DNA of 64,000 nt, from positions 47,963,269 through 48,027,268 of the forward strand of contig CM055874.1 of NCBI GenBank assembly GCA_029582165.1. Direction: 5' to 3'. Both the position numbers and the translations under genes were made by a program. Positions 45,167 to 57,645 of this stretch are shown one piece after another. The notes under the pieces were generated by a model that had not been told where the DNA came from, ran no database searches, and saw nothing but the letters and a program-made list of their open reading frames with translations. Source of the DNA: Portulaca oleracea. Its lineage: Eukaryota > Streptophyta > Magnoliopsida > Caryophyllales > Portulacaceae. Within the stretch, counting starts at the first letter, position 1. Each line of letters begins with the position of its first letter.

Positions 45167-46529
45167 TGATAAGTGATTATTTTATAGTAATTTTTAGGGC
45201 TCAAACACATGTATTTCATGCTTTTTATACAGGAATTCAATGTTTTTATACCAATTTCTATGATTTCTTCACTTGGTTGCGAGATTGGTGCATTTTGTAG
45301 GGATCATTGAAAATACACCAAAAAGCATGAAGATTTGGAAGAAAAAGGGAGAAAAATGAGGAGAAATTAAAAAGAAAGTTGAATGAGAAAGAAATCAAAG
45401 AAGTGGAACGACCCAAGCTGCAAGGCCCGGCCCAAAGTTTGGGCGGACAACTCAGACGCTGCCCCTGGCAGATATTTCGTATGTGGAAGAAAAAATTGAA
45501 CGTTGCCGGAGTTTTTTTGAACGCTGCCAGCGTGCGGACACGGAGAATATATTTTTTAGGCTAGACGCTGCCAACGCCTGCTCCCCTAATCGTGCCCTAT
45601 AAAAGGTTTCTTCTGCCGGCCGTTTAAAGACATCCAAGGCTCGAGAGAGCAAGTTCTTAGAGTAGATTTTTTAGAGAGTTTCTTTCATTAAAGTTTAGTT
45701 CTTTAGGATTATAGTAGTTTGGCGACTATTGTAAAGTGATTGAAGAGAAGAAAAAGATCGATTTGGGTGACATGAAGAGATCGATTCTGCCACTTCAAAC
45801 ACTCGGTTAATTCTATTTTCTTTATGCTTTTCAGTTTTAATTCAGTTTGTGTGATGTTAATTTCTAGTATTATGAGTAGCTAAATACTTTTATTTGGGGG
45901 ATAAACTCGATGTCCTTCAATTGATTTGGAATGCAATCTTGGTGTGAAGTTATTTCTTTTAATCGTTTGATCATCGTAATTTGTACGTCATAGTAAATTG
46001 GTTAACTACCTTTTGCTTGGTTTAGATTCTTGAACCCTAAACGAAAGTTTGTATTTTGAATTGGAAAGACGAAGATTGAATAGGCTAGAAGACAGTTAGA
46101 AATAATAGTTTCTTGCTTAGGGTCAATACAATCAGTTCTTATTTTTGATTAGGTTAAATAGCCATGAAAATAGTTGTTTAGTTAAATCATTGTAACTCAC
46201 CTCGAATCGAAAGATTGCTGTGAAAGGCCTTAGAAAGGTTGTAGACCCCGAATTCTTTTATCACTTTACACCGGGATTATTGATTAGTTAATTGATTGAC
46301 TAGAGTGGACTCCCCTGAACACTTTTAATTATTTGATAAAATCCTAAAGTTTTTGCTTTCTTAGTTTAATTTTCTGAATCGTTACTACACCTATTTGACT
46401 GACCTAGCATCCTTTGTAGTGAACTAGTTTAATGCGTAGTTGAACACAAGTCCCTGAGAGAGAACGACATTTATATACTACTCAGACTCGTACACTTGCG
46501 GAAAGACCTAACACGTTTTAGGCACATCA
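45167..46529 (+). mobile_element. 3' LTR of element A (Athila)
   Basis: Starts TGATAAGTG, ends TTAGGCACATCA. Similar to 5928-7324 throughout, with a shorter promoter repeat cluster (one ACGCTGCCAG copy region lost near 45465) and TATA box at 45598-45604. The motif TCCCTGAGAGAGAACGACA is at 46451-46469. Right flank GTTTC (46530-46534). Confidence 0.95.
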
Positions 46530-47746
46530 GTTTCTCCATGATGTATTTGAGCGAGTTGCACGCTGCGATCACATAAATAGCGTGCGAGAGCAGGTATGAC
46601 GAAGCTTCCTCGTAGACCAAACTAACGCTAAGGCCATCTTTTCGATCTTAGAATAGCGGGATTCACACTCCAGAACTTCTTGTTGATGTAGTATATATCC
46701 TTCTCCAGATCATCGACCTTTTGGGCTAGCATTACACCCATTGCACTCTGATTGATAGTAAGATAGAGCAGTAATGGCTTTCCTGGCACAGGTGGGACTA
46801 GTACTGGTGGACTGATCAAATTGGCTTTGATCTTGTTGAATGTTGCTTGACACCGGTCGTCCCATTCAACCTTTGCACCCTTTTTCAACTTTTTAAACAA
46901 TGGTTTGCAAGTCATGGTGAGCTTGGAATAAACCTACTCAGATATTGCACTCGTCCTATGAAGCCATGAATTTCCTTCTCCGTCTGAGGTGGAGGCATGT
47001 CTTGGATAGCTTTGATCTTGGATGGATCAACTTCTATTCCCCGTTGACTGACAAAATACCCTAACAACTTCCTTGAAGTACTCCAAATGTACACTTCTGC
47101 GAATTCAATCTCATGTTATACTTGCGAAGCCTAAGGAAGAACTTGCGCAAGTTAGGGATGTGGTCTTCACGCCTTTCTGACTTGACAATCATGTCATCCA
47201 CATATGCTTCTACCTCCTAGTGAATCGTATCATGGAGTAAAATGGTGACGGTGCGTTGGTAAGTGGCACCCGCATTTTTCAGTCCGAAGGACATAACCAC
47301 ATAGCAAAAGGTTCCCCACGGAGTGATAAAGGATGTTTTCTCCATGTCTTCTACAACCATTTTGATCTGATTGTAGCCAGCATAACCATCCATGCATAAA
47401 TGACAGGAGTTCATGCCCACAAGTATGGTCAACCAGGACGTCAATGTGTGGCAAAGGAAAGCAATCCTTCGGGCTAGCCTTGTTTAAGTCCCTAAAGTCA
47501 ACGCACATCCATACCTTCCCGTCTTTCTTCGGTACCAGGACAATATCTGCAACCCATTTCGGGAACTCTACAATTGTAATGAACTGAGCTTCCAACTGTT
47601 ATCAGACCATTCATTCTTGATTCTGCACGGCCACTGTTGAACTGGCTTGGCATCCGGGTAGAGGGTATAGCATGCTCGGCGATTTCGTTGTCAATCCGAA
47701 GCATATCCTCATAAGACCAAACGAAGACGTCGACAAACTCTGTCAA
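46530..47746 (-). pseudogene. Reverse transcriptase and RNase H of element B (Tat)
   Basis: Minus-strand blocks in order: FVDVFVWSYEDM (47746 down), FPKWVADIVLVPKKDGK and CVDFRDLNKASP (47595 down), ITPWGTFCYVVMSFGLKNAGATYQR (47444 down), the catalytic YVDD at 47204-47193, FVSQRGIEVDPSKIKAIQDMP (47094 down), then PLFKKLKKG and YYINKKF of RNase H (46915 down). Two or more frame changes and stops, one directly before YVDD, make it non-functional. It ends in YIMEK at 46530, where element A is inserted, and resumes at 5927. Confidence 0.92.
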
Positions 47747-47782
47747 GAGAGCAGAGAACTCCTGTTGCTCCTCCAGAGTTAA

Positions 47783-48235
47783 TTATTTTCCAATTTTCAA
47801 TTCCCAGGGAGTTTCAGGTGTCCTCACATTGATGGTGATGGTTTCTTCAACAGCTAACATGTGATTTTCGTGCTTGTTCATAACTTGTGTTAATTTATTA
47901 AAGTCTTTTAAAGGTTTAACATCAAATTCATAATTATTAGTACAGCAATTAAGAGGAAAGGAATGAGAACAAGAATACTCGGAAAGGTTCACTTCATTGA
48001 ATGCAGAAACGGATACAGACTCATCAGACATGGGGCTAATCCCAGCTGACTCGGACTCGACTATAGACCCACTAGTGCTCGACTCAGACAGGACCTTACA
48101 AGGTTCTCCTAACACTAGGGTACATTTATTGTTAGCAGAATCGACCCAGGACATCTCGCGGCGACCTCCATGAGCAGAGATCATGGTGCTTGGATCAAAT
48201 TCAGGACTGGACAACACAACAGCCATCAGGTCCAC
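47783..48235 (-). pseudogene. gag-pol linker (protease position) of element B
   Basis: A minus-strand block of 150 codons between Gag and RT: MDLMAVVLSSPEFDPS, SWVDSANNKCTLVLGEPC, a Ser/Glu-rich middle, then RTPETPWELKIG, which leads into the RT entry region of Tat elements. An Asp-Thr/Ser-Gly protease loop was not found, so the protease is lost, diverged, or in a segment I could not read. Confidence 0.6.
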
Positions 48236-48288
48236 ATCTTTTCCTTCTTTTGCAGTGGAGCTTGCTCACCGACGCAAGCTTTAAGGTG

Positions 48289-48861
48289 CTAAAGCTCCTC
48301 CAATGCATTATCCAGAGCCTCTCGTTGTTGTTCTATTTGCTGATCTTGACGTTCAAGGTGCTCTTGGACCTTTTTATCTTGACAGATAGCTGTATGCGTG
48401 ATCAGATCACACATGCTGTTTTTCATATCATCTAGGCGCTGTTGAGTTATGTTTCCACGATCTTCAATACTTTTGTCATCACTTGCCCATATACCATTGA
48501 CAGTAAAGGCAGTCAAATCTTCAAGGGGGAGTACAAGGGCTCCCTCGTCTGTAATAGATTTGGATGGGTCAAAAGTACCCTCTCCTACAAAAATAGGATG
48601 ATTTGGGAGAGGATTGCTTTTGTTGTTGGGTTTCCTTGCTGCCTTGGGTGCTGGTAATTCGCCTAAGCGAATCATTTTCTTGATGAGGTTCTTGAGTGTG
48701 TAGCATCGCTCGGTGTCATGACCCCTCATGCGATGGAATTTACAATACACATTGTTGTTCCACCCTGGTCCTTTGTTCTCAAGCTCCGGCTTGGGTATAG
48801 GTAATTGGATCTTGTTGGACTTTAGGATACGGTCTAAGGCTTCAGCATAAGTCATATCCAA
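48289..48861 (-). pseudogene. Gag C-terminal part with zinc knuckle, element B
   Basis: Open minus-strand stretch of 190 codons. YCKFHRMRGHDTERC at residues 39-53 is a C-x2-H-x4-H-x4-C knuckle in the position typical of Tat-lineage Gag, followed by TLKNLI. The end (residues 150-190) is Gln/Glu-rich and likely coiled (VQEHLERQDQQIEQQREAL). The downstream TVNGIW block is usual in Tat Gag. Confidence 0.82.
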
Positions 48862-50058
48862 CGGAGTATAAGAATCATACTGAAAAATGTTGGCTTTTGC
48901 AATGGGTCTCGGTTCACATTTTGGATGACGTTGGTCTTAGTCACCCTCGGAGCATTGATAGTCCCCCTTACCATGTTGTTACCTTTCCAACTCTGAGATG
49001 TCGCATTTCTCTCCTTTCATACCCCTAGCTTAGGACAAAGCTTCTTCAAGTATTCAAAATTCTCGATTACATGAAAATCTAACTGTTAGACCAGACTTGA
49101 CTTCAGACTACGAATAAAGGTGTCTAACTGGACCTCTGTTGGAATGATGCTAGTTACTTGAGTCATCTTAGAGTGCCACCTCTCATAGTAAGCCAAGAAC
49201 GGCTCGTCATCTCCTTGGCGAATGGCCATAACATCTGACAAAGTCACCTAGTCTTTTTGGATCTTGTTGTAATGTTCGTTGAATGCTCTATGCAAGGCAG
49301 TCCAATCTCCCCGTATCTCCAAAGGAAGAGTATAATACAAATCCAATGCTTCATCATTTAGTGACGATGGGAAAACTTGCTTGTAATGCTCAGTGCCAAT
49401 GCCACGGAGTGGCATCACTCGGTTAAACTCCCACACGTGATGAGTCGGGTTCACAGAGGGACTAAACTTCTTCAGGGGTATGTCCACCTTGCCAGCTATT
49501 TTGTCATTAATCTTAGCAGGTGGTTCGAACTCTATGAACTGATTGTCAAAAGCATACATCTTACTCACAACATTTTTAAACACGTTCAACTGTGTCTTCA
49601 TCTCCTACATGATAGGGGTGTCTTATAGCTCGACTTCGGCCTTGACTGACACAACTTGAGGGGTAGCCACTGGTGGTGGTGGCTTAGGTGTTGGGTCATC
49701 TGGCACATGGATGACCCCTCCCGTGCTGGGACCTTCTCCTAGTTTTCCTTTGCCTATATCAATAGTAGTCATGGTTAGGGATAATCTCCATAGCATCTTC
49801 ATCATCATTACTCATCCCTACATGTACATTAATGCGATCCAAGGCTTCCAACACCCTATTCAAAGTCTACTATTGTTGCTCAATACGGCTATTTTGTCTC
49901 TCAATGAGTTCCCACTGTCTGGCGGTGTGCTCCTCGACTTTCTTTTCTTATTATAAAGTGACGAAGGTAATCGAGCCTTCCATCTGGTTGAATTTCTTGA
50001 TAAATTTGGTCAGAGCAAAGTTGACTGAATCGTCACCATGGTTTTCGTTTGCAGACAT
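48862..50058 (-). pseudogene. Gag N-terminal part of element B
   Basis: ATG 50058-50056 opens MSANENHGDDS and a short coil region with stops near 49955. The best block (49601-49248) has PPAKINDKIAGKVDIPLKKF, VWEFNRVM, FPSSLNDEALDLYYTLP and HRAFNEHYN, matching the Tat Gag core. It continues after a stop at 49247 as FLAYYERWHSKMTQV. The segment 48862-49080 is disordered by frame changes. Particle-forming role inferred from family. Confidence 0.8.
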
Positions 50059-50400
50059 GTCGAACTGTAGATGACGAAAGGCTTTAGGCTTAGGGTTCTA
50101 TAGGACGTAATCTGGGTTACAGATCAAACGGCAGGACGGTCCTGGGATCCAAGCTAGACTCGGGTCTAATATACTAACTAAAGAAAACAACACACAGTTC
50201 AAAGATTGACCTTTAAAGGAACACCACCCATCCCAATGAATGAATGACTTAACTGACCTACATGGGCCCACCTAAGGTGCATGGCCTATATGCCGACTCA
50301 AGGAAGTGAGTCACCCGGGACACTGGTTTGCATGAACTAACTTTACATGAACCATAAGGACTACTTTATCATTATAAAGGGCCGAATCAGGACTAAGTAA
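50059..50400 (-). other. Leader of element B, gag-proximal part
   Basis: Noncoding stretch between the gag start and the solo LTR at 50406; it continues on the far side of that LTR from 52819. Nothing else recognised. Confidence 0.6.
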
Positions 50401-52818
50401 GGTAGTGTGGACATTTTTCCTCGCCGTTCGGGCTTCCGAACATCCACGCAGATTGGGGGTGTGATTCGGTGATTTATGCTGGGGTTTCAACCTTTGAAAA
50501 CTCTTTAAGGGTTTAATTATACATTTCAGGAATAATAGTTGTAAAATCGCTTTCCCTTTACTTTATGCATTTCATGAGTCATCGAATTAAACTTTCGAGA
50601 GTGAACATCCACTTGTTCCAAACTCTTCAAATTTAACCCAATTTGCTCGAAAAATGTTAGGCTCGAAAGAAAGCGATTTATGCAAATATTATTTAGAAAT
50701 ATATAAAGAAAGACCTTAAAGTTCCATCGACACATTGTAAAACCACGTTTTACCATAGTTTATGCAACTCGATGTGCTTTAGTTCAAAATGGGATTCGCC
50801 ACACGACTTTGTAAAGGAAAAGCCAAGACAAAACCAAAAAGAAAGCAAGAAAGACTCCGCCTGCGAAACCCAAGAATGGATCCGGGGGTAAGGCTATGAA
50901 CTCGAAAGGTGGGAACCTAAAGAGTTCGCCTCTCACAAAAAGAAAGACTCCACTAAAAGTTTTAAGTGTGCTTTTGATAAAGTTTGGAAGGGAAATAAAT
51001 AAAAACTTTATAGAATTACTTAATTGAACATGCAACAAATAAGAATGAAAGAAAGTACAACATGTACACTTTATTTACATCAAAGGGAAACAATTAAAAG
51101 CTTACATTGTGACCTTTCTTTAGGGAAGTCTTGCCTAGCCTTTGTAGAAGCCTCTTTGGATGCCTTTGAAAGCCTTGAATACTCCTCTTGAAGATGCCAA
51201 AATAATGCCAAAAGTGGATGGAAATGAGTGTGGAAAAAAAGGGTAAAAGGGTGGTAGAAAGAGGTTATTTGTGAAGTTTTTGGGTAGTAGAAAGGTAGGC
51301 TTTTTGTGGAGCTTTTAGGGATTTATGGGAGGATAATGGAAGCTAAGATGGGAATGGAGATAAAGGGGCTTAAAGGAGTGGAGAGATGGAGATAATAATG
51401 GTAGGAAAGTGACAAGGATAGGAAAAAGGTAGGAAAAAGGAACTCTTTTCTGTGGGTTTTTAGGATATTTTTGTGATGTTTTTGGGAGGCTTTATAGGAG
51501 ATTTATGTAGAGATAAGGGAGGATAGGATAAGAGTATGAATTAGAGGATTGAAGAAGATGGAGGAATGGAGATTGTGATGGTAAGAATGTGGTGGAAAGA
51601 TAATAGAAAAGGTGTGGGAAAAGGGACTCTTTTATGGGTTTTAGACTTTTAGTGGTGTTTTTAGGATGGTTTTGTGGGGCTTTTTGTGGGTTTTCTATGA
51701 GATGAGGTAGAATGAAGGTTTAGAGGTTTAGGGAAGGATGGAAATGGATATTATGGAGGTAAGAAAGTGGTGGAAAGATTATAGGAAAGATGGTAGAGTA
51801 CGTGATGATAATAGAATAGAGATGATGATAGAAATGGGAGAATGATAAAATTGAGAGTGTAGAAGGAAAAAGGGAAGAATGATTGAGTTATTGAGTGGAG
51901 GATGGAAAGAGTAGGGATTATAGGTTTAGGGGAGTGGATATATGGAGATGGTGATGATAAGAATGTAGTAGAGTTTAGAGGAAGAAGATGGTAGAAAAGA
52001 GATTATGGGAGGAATGAAATAATAAGAGAATTGGAGAATGGATGAGTGATGAGAGAATGGGTGGATGATTGAGTGAATTGGTGAGTTTAGCTTTGGCAAG
52101 AGGGGGTATTTATAGGCTTTAGGAGGCTTCAAGAGAGGATGAACATACATGTATATACATGCATTCTCTTCATTCGTAGTCAATAGTATTCAAAATACAC
52201 AAAATTCGATGCAGAGAAATGCCATGTACTTGGTAGACGGTAGTGTAAACAATGGACTTTGGGTATGAATGCCTTTAAGGCCGTTCGGCCTAGAGAAAAG
52301 GGGGGAGATTTATTTGCTTGCATCCATGCATCTTTGGACGGTGGAAGTGTGAATGAGTTTGCGTAGAAAATGGGTTGTTCATACTTGGACGGTGGAGGCT
52401 TATTTGATGCATATGAGATGATTTTGGATGCTTTTTCTAGGCTTTGAACTTGAGACCTCTTGGAGCTTCTTTGCATGTTACTTTTACGTAGCTCATGCGT
52501 GGCATGCATGGCTGAATTTATCATTTTAATTACGTAAATGTTGTGCATGCAATTCCTCAAATAAACTTGTGCATGTAGAGTGCATGCGGGCAAGTGTCTT
52601 GGCTTGGCATTGGCATTGGCATTGACTTCCCTTATTCATTTATTTCCTAACTAAAAATACTTAAAAAGCAAATAATAAAAATTACATTAAAAGTATACAA
52701 AAACTATGCTAAAACCCGGTGTCTGAACTAGCTTATCGACCGGATTCTTCTTTATTTCTACTTTGTATTTATAGATATGCTATATATTTATGTGCCCAAA
52801 GTCGGTGTCTACAGGTAG
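50401..52818. repeat. Target-site duplication GGTAG around a solo LTR
   Basis: GGTAG at 50401-50405 and GGTAG at 52814-52818 flank the LTR exactly, with no primer site or polypurine tract. This is the signature of a solo LTR left by recombination between two LTRs. Confidence 0.92.
50406..52813 (-). mobile_element. Solo LTR, B-type, expanded (2408 bp)
   Basis: On the minus strand it begins TGTAGACACCGAC at 52813 and ends TGTCCACA at 50406. It is 0.7-1.0 kb longer than its relatives because of internal tandem duplication: related blocks with GGTAAGAAAGTGGTGGAAAGAT near 51390, 51570 and 51745 (period about 180 bp). TATA box TATAAATA on the minus strand at 52107-52114, with palindrome half-copies (ttggacggtgg) upstream at 52325-52395. 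Confidence 0.92.
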
Positions 52819-53949
52819 CACAGGTCAGTGTTTCTCAATTCGGATGGGCCCAATCCAAAGGCCGACCGTTTTAAGGAGAATCTGTAACTTGGACAACTTT
52901 ATCAGACCCACTCAAGTCATATTGCCTATTACGCGGACTAGAATAGTAATCGACAGAACAGACAGTCTACACTTTCTACACCTTTTTTAATATTTTATTT
53001 TCCCAGAAAGTGGATATTGTAAAGGACTGGATAAAACCAACAATATGTGAGTTGGAATTACTTTATGGACTTAATTGATGAATCCAATATGGTTGAAGCA
53101 AACAACGGGCCGACCATAAATTTGTGTCGAATTCAATAATTAATTCGATAAATTAACTTACTCAAACCCTGTGCTTATTATATAGTCTAAGACTTTACCC
53201 ACTAACTTTGTTTTGACTTTTAATCAGTTTTTGTTTTGGACCTTTGTTAAGAGAATGTCGTAAAGGGTCATATAAAACTATCGAAGGCGAGTTGAGTTTC
53301 CTTTGTAGTTTAAGATAATTAACCTTTATAGATAAATGAGCCTAACCAATGGGTTAACCATAACTTTTGAGGTTAATTAGCCTAGTTGTAAACATGACTC
53401 TTCTCAACCCAATGATTACTATATGGACTAAGACAACATCCCTAAACTTCGGCCGACTCGTTACAATAAAAGGAAACACATAGCACAAAGCATACATATG
53501 AACAAGGGTATCCTAAATCAAGGCTCTATGTACAATAGGGTATATTAGCAGGATAAGGCTTATCGGCTCATGTACTCGCCCCGGTGCATTCTTGTTGTAA
53601 AGGCAACTTGAATGTGTGGGGTGTTGCTCTTGGAGGCTCGAGTGGAGACCTCGTAGCGTGATGCATGAGTGGATGTGGTGACTAAGGCTCTCTCGGTGTA
53701 AGTGCATGAAATGAGTAATCTGGCATCCCATGGGTTTTTTTTTTTTTTGTTGTGGTTATATAGAAAACCTAAACAGCCACTTTTAGTAGAACCAAGCCAT
53801 AATACACAAAGAGGAGGTAGCTCGGTATATGGAATTCATTTATGCCTAAAAAAAGGAATGACTTAATAATATAAAGTAAAGATTTATCTTCCTTCCAAAA
53901 ATTTTAAAACACACTAAACTTTTTTCAAGTTTTACCCACTTTAAGAAAA
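52819..53949 (-). other. Leader of element B, LTR-proximal part
   Basis: Untranslated region between the primer site and gag, interrupted by the solo LTR. A T-run lies at 53737-53749. No coding sequence recognised. Confidence 0.6.
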
Positions 53950-53968
53950 CTCCCCAGTGGAGTCGCCA
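53950..53968 (-). other. Primer-binding site of element B
   Basis: TGGCGACTCCACTGGGGAG on the minus strand, 7 nt after the LTR end; the same Tat-type site as at 10-28. Confidence 0.85.
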
Positions 53969-53975
53969 AAAATCT

Positions 53976-55414
53976 TGTGGACATTTTTCCTCGCCGTTCG
54001 GGCTTCCGAATGTCTATGCGGATTGTGGGTGTGATTTGGTGATTTTTGATGGGGTTTGAACCTTTAAAAACTCTTTAACATAGTTTATGCAATCTCCGAT
54101 GTGTTTTGGTTCGAAATGAGAGTCGCCACCCAACTTTTTAAAGAGAAAATCCAAGAAAAAACTAGAAAAGAAATCAAGAAAGACTCCGCCTATGAAACCC
54201 AAGAATGGATCCGGGGTAAGGCTACGAACTCGAAAGGTAGGAACCTAAAGAGTTTGCCTCTCATAAAAGGAAAGACTCTACTAAAAGTTTTAAGTGTACT
54301 TTTGATAAAGTTTGGAAAAGAGATAAATAGAGGCTTTATAGAATTACTTCATTGAATCATACAAGATGAAATATAAGAAATAAAATGTATAAACACAACA
54401 CTTATTTACATGAAAGAGAACACTTTAAAGCTTACATTATATCGTTTGAAGAAGGGGCCTTGCCTAGCCTTTGTAGTTGCTTCAAGATTCTCCTTTTAGT
54501 ACCCTTAGATAACTCCTCTCAAGATGCCAAAATGAATGAAAAAGTGGGTGGAAAAGAGGTAGAAAAGAGGATGAAAAGGGTCTTTTTGTAGGTTTTTAGG
54601 ATAGTTTAGAATAGGCTTTTTCTGATGCTTTTTGGGAGGTTTTGTGATGGATTTATGCAGGGATGAAGAAAGGTGGAATTAGAAGTTTAAGAAATGGTGA
54701 GAATGGTGATAGAATGATGATAAAAAAAGATTAAAATGAGATGGAGAATGAGTATATAGAAATGAGTGGGAATGGATGAAGAAAATGAGAGATGGAAGAA
54801 TGGATAAAGGATGGAGTGAATGAATGAGAGATTGAGTGAGGAATGGATTTGTTGGTGTCTTTGGCTTTAGGAGGATAGTATTTATAAGTGAAGGAGTAGG
54901 TAGAAGATACACGCATGCATGCATTCTCGTCCTTGGCAGTTAACCAGCACAAAAAACGAGGGGGGAAAGGGGAGTGTATGAGAGTGGAAGGCTACACGTG
55001 GTGAATGAACCACGTGTGGCCGCCTTCAAGGCCGATCGGCCGTCAGCATGGAGGGGGGATGAACCCTGACCCGTCCATGCATCCATGGATGCTGGAGTGT
55101 GAAAAGGTTTACCTCGAGAACTAGTGGTTCACACTTGGACGGTGATTGTATTTTGATGGCTTTTATGAAGTGTTTTTGTGATGTTTTTGTGAGGTTTCGA
55201 ACATCTGATCTCTTGCATAGAGCCTGCATGTGGCTTGCATGGCTTGTCCTTTTTTATAAGAAATGCTCATGTGATCATGCATGCAACTTTAGGCGAGCTT
55301 GTAGATGTAAGGTGTATATACTTAGACTTTATTTTTCAGCTCCTTCCTCTTTATTTCTGCTTTCTGCTATATAGGTATGCTATATATTTTAAGTGTCAAA
55401 ACCCGGTGTCTACA
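53976..55414 (-). mobile_element. 5' LTR of element B (Tat/Ogre lineage)
   Basis: On the minus strand: start TGTAGACACCGGGTTTTGACAC at 55414, end TGTCCACA at 53976; 1439 bp. TATA box TATAAATA at 54886-54879. Upstream are paired G-boxes (54995-55016) and palindrome copies (ccgtccatgcatccatgg, 55070-55090; cttggacggtg, 55134-55144). The right flank is protease-coding DNA of element E. Confidence 0.93.
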
Positions 55415-55620
55415 GGAAGCAAATGGATCTATTTCTCAACTACAGAGTAATAGAAGTCAGGGTGATGTCGTCCAAGTGGATCCTTTTGCATACCGAATAT
55501 GGCATGACGCTCCTCGTCCCCAAGTCACATAGGGCGCGGCTAATCTCCATATCGCCTATGGAGCACGAGATAGAGAAGCTTCCTAGATCATCCATCTTCC
55601 TCAGCGGCTTATTCTCATGA
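55415..55620 (-). pseudogene. Protease start of element E (Athila), cut by B
   Basis: Minus-strand reading: DDLGSFSISCSIGD, then ALCDLGTRSVMPYSVCKRIHLDD, an Athila retropepsin active-site region (Asp-Leu-Gly). Homology stops at the end of LTR B, so B inserted here. The rest of E is left of the window. Confidence 0.8.
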
Positions 55621-57408
55621 TAACACTGTGCTGCGCGGCTATAGGAATGGTGGCGTGATCGTTGACCTTCTTGTTGGTGAGGAGGTCCTTGAGGACTCCT
55701 TTTATGTAGGCATATCGCTTATGGCATCTATGAATGGAATGTTGATATGCATCTTCCTCAGCAGCTCTAAGAACCGGGCGAAGTTGGCATTCTCCTTCGC
55801 TCTTAGCATGCCTTGAGGGAAATGGAAGAGGTGGCCTATAGGTGCGAGCTTGCTGTGCGACCGACTCGCTAGTCTCACTCTCGATCAACCTCTTCTTCCC
55901 TCGCTCTTTTTCTGTGCCCAAGTTTTTAGCAACTCTTCTACTAGAAGCTCCCCCTCGACCATCTCCTCAATTGTGGTCTCCTCCATTCTAGCCTCATCCC
56001 ACGTAACCTGCTTCATAGGATAACCCGACCCGGCCAGCTCGGTGCCACTCCGCAGTGTTATGGCGTTGAGCTCCCCCCTTGGATGAGTTGGGGTTGACTT
56101 GGCAATCCCTTTCAAGAGATAACCTAGAGCTGGGAAAATTGTTGGGCCAACTGCGCAACTTGAGTTTCCAGAAGCTTCTGGTTGGTTTGCAGCTACTCGT
56201 TGCACTGAACCTATTTCTCGTTGTATTTGATCTGAGAGGCGTTGAAGGCCTCTTGGTTCTTAAGGTATTCCTGGATGAAGTTGGGATCATATGTGATCTA
56301 CTAAGGCGGTGGTTAAGGGATTGTTGCATAAATGGTGGCTGATGGGAAATAAGAGCTTGGTGAGGCGGGGCTTGCTGATTCTGATTGCGGATTTGATTCT
56401 GCGGCCTCCTTCGATTTTGGTATTGGAAACCAAGGGGATTGTATGTCGGATTACCCTGGGGGTGAGTAGGAGTCTAGATGGTGTACGACAGGTTGTTATG
56501 GTATATGGCATTAGCTTGTTCGTTCGCCACCACTTCCTGTCTGCACATGAATAACGCGTGAGCGCCGCCGCATATTTCACACACCAGGGTTGCGCTGCTG
56601 GTGTGGACGAGGTTTTCACCTCCATGACTGACTTCAGTTATTGCGGTGTCTTAAAATTGACCATGTCTTGCGACAGACGGTCAATGGCCTTGAGAATATA
56701 GTTGACATTCTCTCCTCCTAATGACTCATGCGCATCCTTAAGTCGCTTCCCCATCAGCACACATTTTTGGCCATCTGTGATAGTAGTGCATCAGCTTCCT
56801 CGGTAGTCTTGTTAAGGAATTGGCCACTTGACGCATTGTGAATCATTTGCCTCGTAGCCTGGTTAACCCCGTTGTAGAAGGTGTGGGTCAACAAATGAGG
56901 CAGCAGCTCGTGGTGGGGACATGCTCTCTAGAGGCTCTTGTAGAACTCCCAAGCCTCATACAGCGACTCCTCGGGCTCTTGGGTGAAGTTCATCAGCAAA
57001 GTGTGAAGCCTGGCTGTTTCCTGAGGCGGGAAGAACCTCTTCAGGAGGGTAGAGCTAAGGGATTCCCAAGTGGTGACGGAGTTCCTCGGACAGTTGTCCA
57101 GCCACGCCTTAGCCTTCCCAGCAAAAGTAAAGGGAAAGAATCGCACCTACAGGTATTCGTTAGTGATGCCATTCATCTTGATCATACCACACCACTCTAA
57201 GAAGTTGCAGATGTGCTCCAATGGCTTCTCAGTCTTCAGGTTGTGGAACTGCGATTTCTCAATGTGATTTAAATACGTACGTTAGCTTCAAGTCGAAGGT
57301 GACACTATCAGCAAGTGTCGGTAATATAATAGCAAAGCCACCCACGGTGACTATTGGTGATGCATAAGAAAGTAGAGTTCTGGGTGGCGCTGGTGGTTCT
57401 TCAGCCAT
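55621..57408 (-). pseudogene. gag of element E (Athila), decayed
   Basis: ATG 57408-57406 starts MAEEPPAPPRTLL. The core block (57146-56928) reads FFPFTFAGKAKAWLDNCP, TWESLSSTLLKRFFPP, ESLYEAWEFYKSL, clear Athila Gag. A knuckle CEICGGAHALFMC (C-x2-C-x3-H-x4-C) lies near 56573-56535. The last block (55921-55601) has RPPLPFPSR and VLKDLLTNKK before the protease. Several frame changes. Confidence 0.85.
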
Positions 57409-57620
57409 TTATTGACGTTGGAGTCTTCTGCGGGTGTTGGCGAAGTTTTTCCTGACTGTGCGTTCGATCTCAAGGTCAAGCGGCAAAAGCTACTGATTCC
57501 TCCTGCGCATGGATACAAACAACCAAAGATCAAACTGCCCTAGGGTCTACAATACTCCTACGACGAAGGTCGAACCGACTCGAAACTAACAAAAACCTAA
57601 CATGAACGCTTGGGGCGCAA

Positions 57621-57639
57621 CTCCCCGACAACAGCGATA
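57621..57639 (-). other. Degenerate primer-binding site of element E
   Basis: TATCGCTGTTGTCGGGGAG on the minus strand, after spacer AGTTTT as in elements A and H. Four bases differ from the tRNA-Asp complement, in line with an old element. Confidence 0.72.
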
Positions 57640-57645
57640 AAAACT

